From CAZQLW01 sp964639875 (GTDB lineage Archaea; Nanobdellota; Nanobdellia; Woesearchaeales; GW2011-AR9), in assembly GCA_964639875.1 (NCBI GenBank), contig CAZXEM010000065.1, forward strand, positions 1 to 6,449: a stretch of 6,449 nucleotides of DNA. Direction: 5' to 3'. This document shows positions 5,257-6,449 of this stretch, piece after piece. Both the position numbers and the translations under genes were made by a program. Position 1 is the stretch's first letter; every line of letters begins with the position of its first letter. The notes under the pieces were generated by a model. That model had not been told where the DNA came from. It did not search any database and saw nothing but the letters and a program-made list of their open reading frames with translations.

Positions 5257-6449
5257 TCATCTAACTCGTTTACCATAAACAAAGATTTCTGTTTTAAACA
5301 ATCTACTTTTTTTACTATAATTCACAGACAATTTTTCTTTCTTAAACAAAGCCAACATTTTCTTTTTGTCTTCAACTAATAAAGCGTTAGGAGTCATATT
5401 CATAAAACCGTTCTTGACATAAAAACAAAACTTACCTTTTTTATTAAGAACTTTTTTTACGTCATGAACAAACCCAGCTACGTCTTTAACATGCCCTAAG
5501 TCATTAAATGAAACGAAAGCATCTACTTTTCCAGATTTTGTAGGAATATTTAAAGTTCTCAGTAAATGTACATCAATATGTTTTCTATCTTCAGAAGAAA
5601 CTTTTTCTTTGAACACTTTAACTTCTTCCTTTGATTGATTAGCAATAATTACTTTACGGAAGGGCATTTTTGTTTTAACAATTTTCTGAGTAAACGTTCC
5701 CATTGGAGAATTATAAACCATAATGTTAGATTTTTTATTAAATGGTCCAACCAAAGAAATGATTTTGTTAAAAGTAATTTTAGGTAAAGGAAGTTTGTGA
5801 TAATGGTGTGATAGTTTAGCCATCAAGTTTCTTCGTAAAGTAACGTACTTTTTATCATAAAATAGTTCAATTGCAAAGTAGGCAGGAATTCCGAAAGCGA
5901 CTAATCCAGCAGAAATACGTAAAATGTCAAAAGCACTATGAGTTTCTTTGATAAACATTATTAATAGAAAGACCATAAACAGCATCGTGATAAGAGGGCC
6001 AACTTTTCCAAAAACAACTTTATATGGTCGTTTTAATTCCGGTCTTTTGAACCGTAAAATAACTAAACTTAATAAAACGGCAGAATAGACAATCAGAATT
6101 AAAGGGATCAGCATATGCAATAAAGTTTCGTACGAACCTGCTCCAACAATCACTAAAATTGAAACCACTAAAACTTGAAACATAATTGAAACATACGGAC
6201 TTTTATGTTTAGGATGAATTTTTGCAAATTGAGTAAAAAATAGTTTATCTTCAGCAATTGACATTAACAATCTTGGTGCGGTTACAATCCAACCGGCAGT
6301 AGCACCAATTACGGAAATAAAAATTAATATTGCAAAGATTATTCCTCCAATACTTCCAAAATGGACACTTCCTAAATCTTTTAATGGAGCTACAGATTCT
6401 GAGAATTCTGCCCAAGGAATTGTTCCCATCGCTGTAAGAGCTAAAAAGA
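5257..6449 (-). CDS. APC-type permease with degenerate C-terminal methyltransferase-like domain (N-terminal part beyond window)
   Basis: A paralogue of the 2081-4216 gene, truncated by the right edge. The frame is open to 6449 and the Met at 6429 is internal. What remains starts near TM7 of the permease. Numbering from that Met, it continues through GATAGWIVTAPRLL (42-55) and DKLFFTQFAKIHPKHKSPY (61-79) to the last membrane segment (about 170-190). The stretch around HPKHKSPY is about half identical to the other copy by eye (44 residues compared). A 35-40-residue linker leads to a Rossmann-like domain (about 225-390) with the same strand order as the paralogue: NIMVYNSPMGTFT (235-247), VIIAN (260-264), VDAFVSFND (302-310) and LNKKGKFCFYV (328-338). 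The SAM-binding loop is altered: Val238 and Asn240 replace the Glu and Gly of E-x-G, and Pro242 breaks the loop. The domain may no longer bind SAM but seems retained, with no frameshift. Substrate unknown; a regulatory role is possible. Confidence 0.87.
   Translation of the reverse strand, partial: FLALTAMGTIPWAEFSESVAPLKDLGSVHFGSIGGIIFAILIFISVIGATAGWIVTAPRLLMSIAEDKLFFTQFAKIHPKHKSPYVSIMFQVLVVSILVIVGAGSYETLLHMLIPLILIVYSAVLLSLVILRFKRPELKRPYKVVFGKVGPLITMLFMVFLLIMFIKETHSAFDILRISAGLVAFGIPAYFAIELFYDKKYVTLRRNLMAKLSHHYHKLPLPKITFNKIISLVGPFNKKSNIMVYNSPMGTFTQKIVKTKMPFRKVIIANQSKEEVKVFKEKVSSEDRKHIDVHLLRTLNIPTKSGKVDAFVSFNDLGHVKDVAGFVHDVKKVLNKKGKFCFYVKNGFMNMTPNALLVEDKKKMLALFKKEKLSVNYSKKSRLFKTEIFVYGKRVR
5307..5336 (+). 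terminator. Oligo-T tracts downstream of the 4930 gene
   Basis: On the plus strand a T7 run (5307-5313) and a T5 run (5332-5336) lie 51 and 76 bp past the stop of the 108-aa gene, inside the convergent gene. If used as archaeal U-tract terminators, the transcript would be antisense to the last 50-80 bases of the second permease-methyltransferase gene. The same bases also encode Lys codons on the other strand, so the runs may be incidental. Confidence 0.25.

Noticed and set aside
6427..6429. ATG at 6429 as the true start of the second permease fusion
   Set aside because: The upstream in-frame residues (F-L-A-L-T-A) continue a membrane helix and match TM7 of the paralogue, so the gene extends beyond the window.

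Overview
The window is AT-rich, gene-dense and probably archaeal, perhaps from a small-genome (DPANN-like) lineage; that clade guess is weak. The main evidence for Archaea is promoter grammar. Four genes (starting at 753, 1999, 4324 and 4930) have a TATA-like box centred about 26-27 bp upstream of the start codon and no Shine-Dalgarno sequence, as expected for leaderless archaeal transcripts. One gene (starting at 4216, minus strand) instead has a short leader with a GAGGT ribosome-binding site. An RtcB-type tRNA-splicing/repair ligase at the left edge fits this but does not prove it.

Left third (1-2000): the 3' part of an rtcB gene, cut by the window edge, is followed by a lysine-rich protein of unknown function with its own promoter (753-1367, plus). 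A second unknown, acidic soluble protein (1364-1999, minus) converges on it, and the two genes overlap by 4 bp at their stop codons.

Right two thirds (2081-6449): the striking part is two paralogous minus-strand genes, each encoding an APC-superfamily (amino-acid/polyamine permease-like) transporter fused at its C-terminus to a class I SAM-methyltransferase-like domain. The first (2081-4216, 711 aa) is complete, with a recognisable SAM-binding loop. The second (5257 to the right edge) lacks its N-terminal half, and its SAM loop is degraded (E-x-G replaced by V-x-N). Between them lie two plus-strand genes. One encodes a 185-aa membrane protein that reads as a voltage-sensor domain (S1-S4 with a regular Arg/Lys ladder) and has no pore domain. 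The other encodes a 108-aa acidic soluble protein that I do not recognise.

How the genes may work together: the voltage-sensor-like gene and the complete permease-methyltransferase gene are divergent, and their TATA boxes are about 25 bp apart centre to centre, so they probably share or compete for one control region. The four right-hand genes could form a membrane module that takes up an amino acid or amine and methylates it, or senses the solute state, with a membrane-potential-sensing protein alongside. That functional link is inference from gene order only. No rRNA, tRNA, CRISPR array, insertion sequence or long repeat was seen, and no gap between genes exceeds 300 bases.
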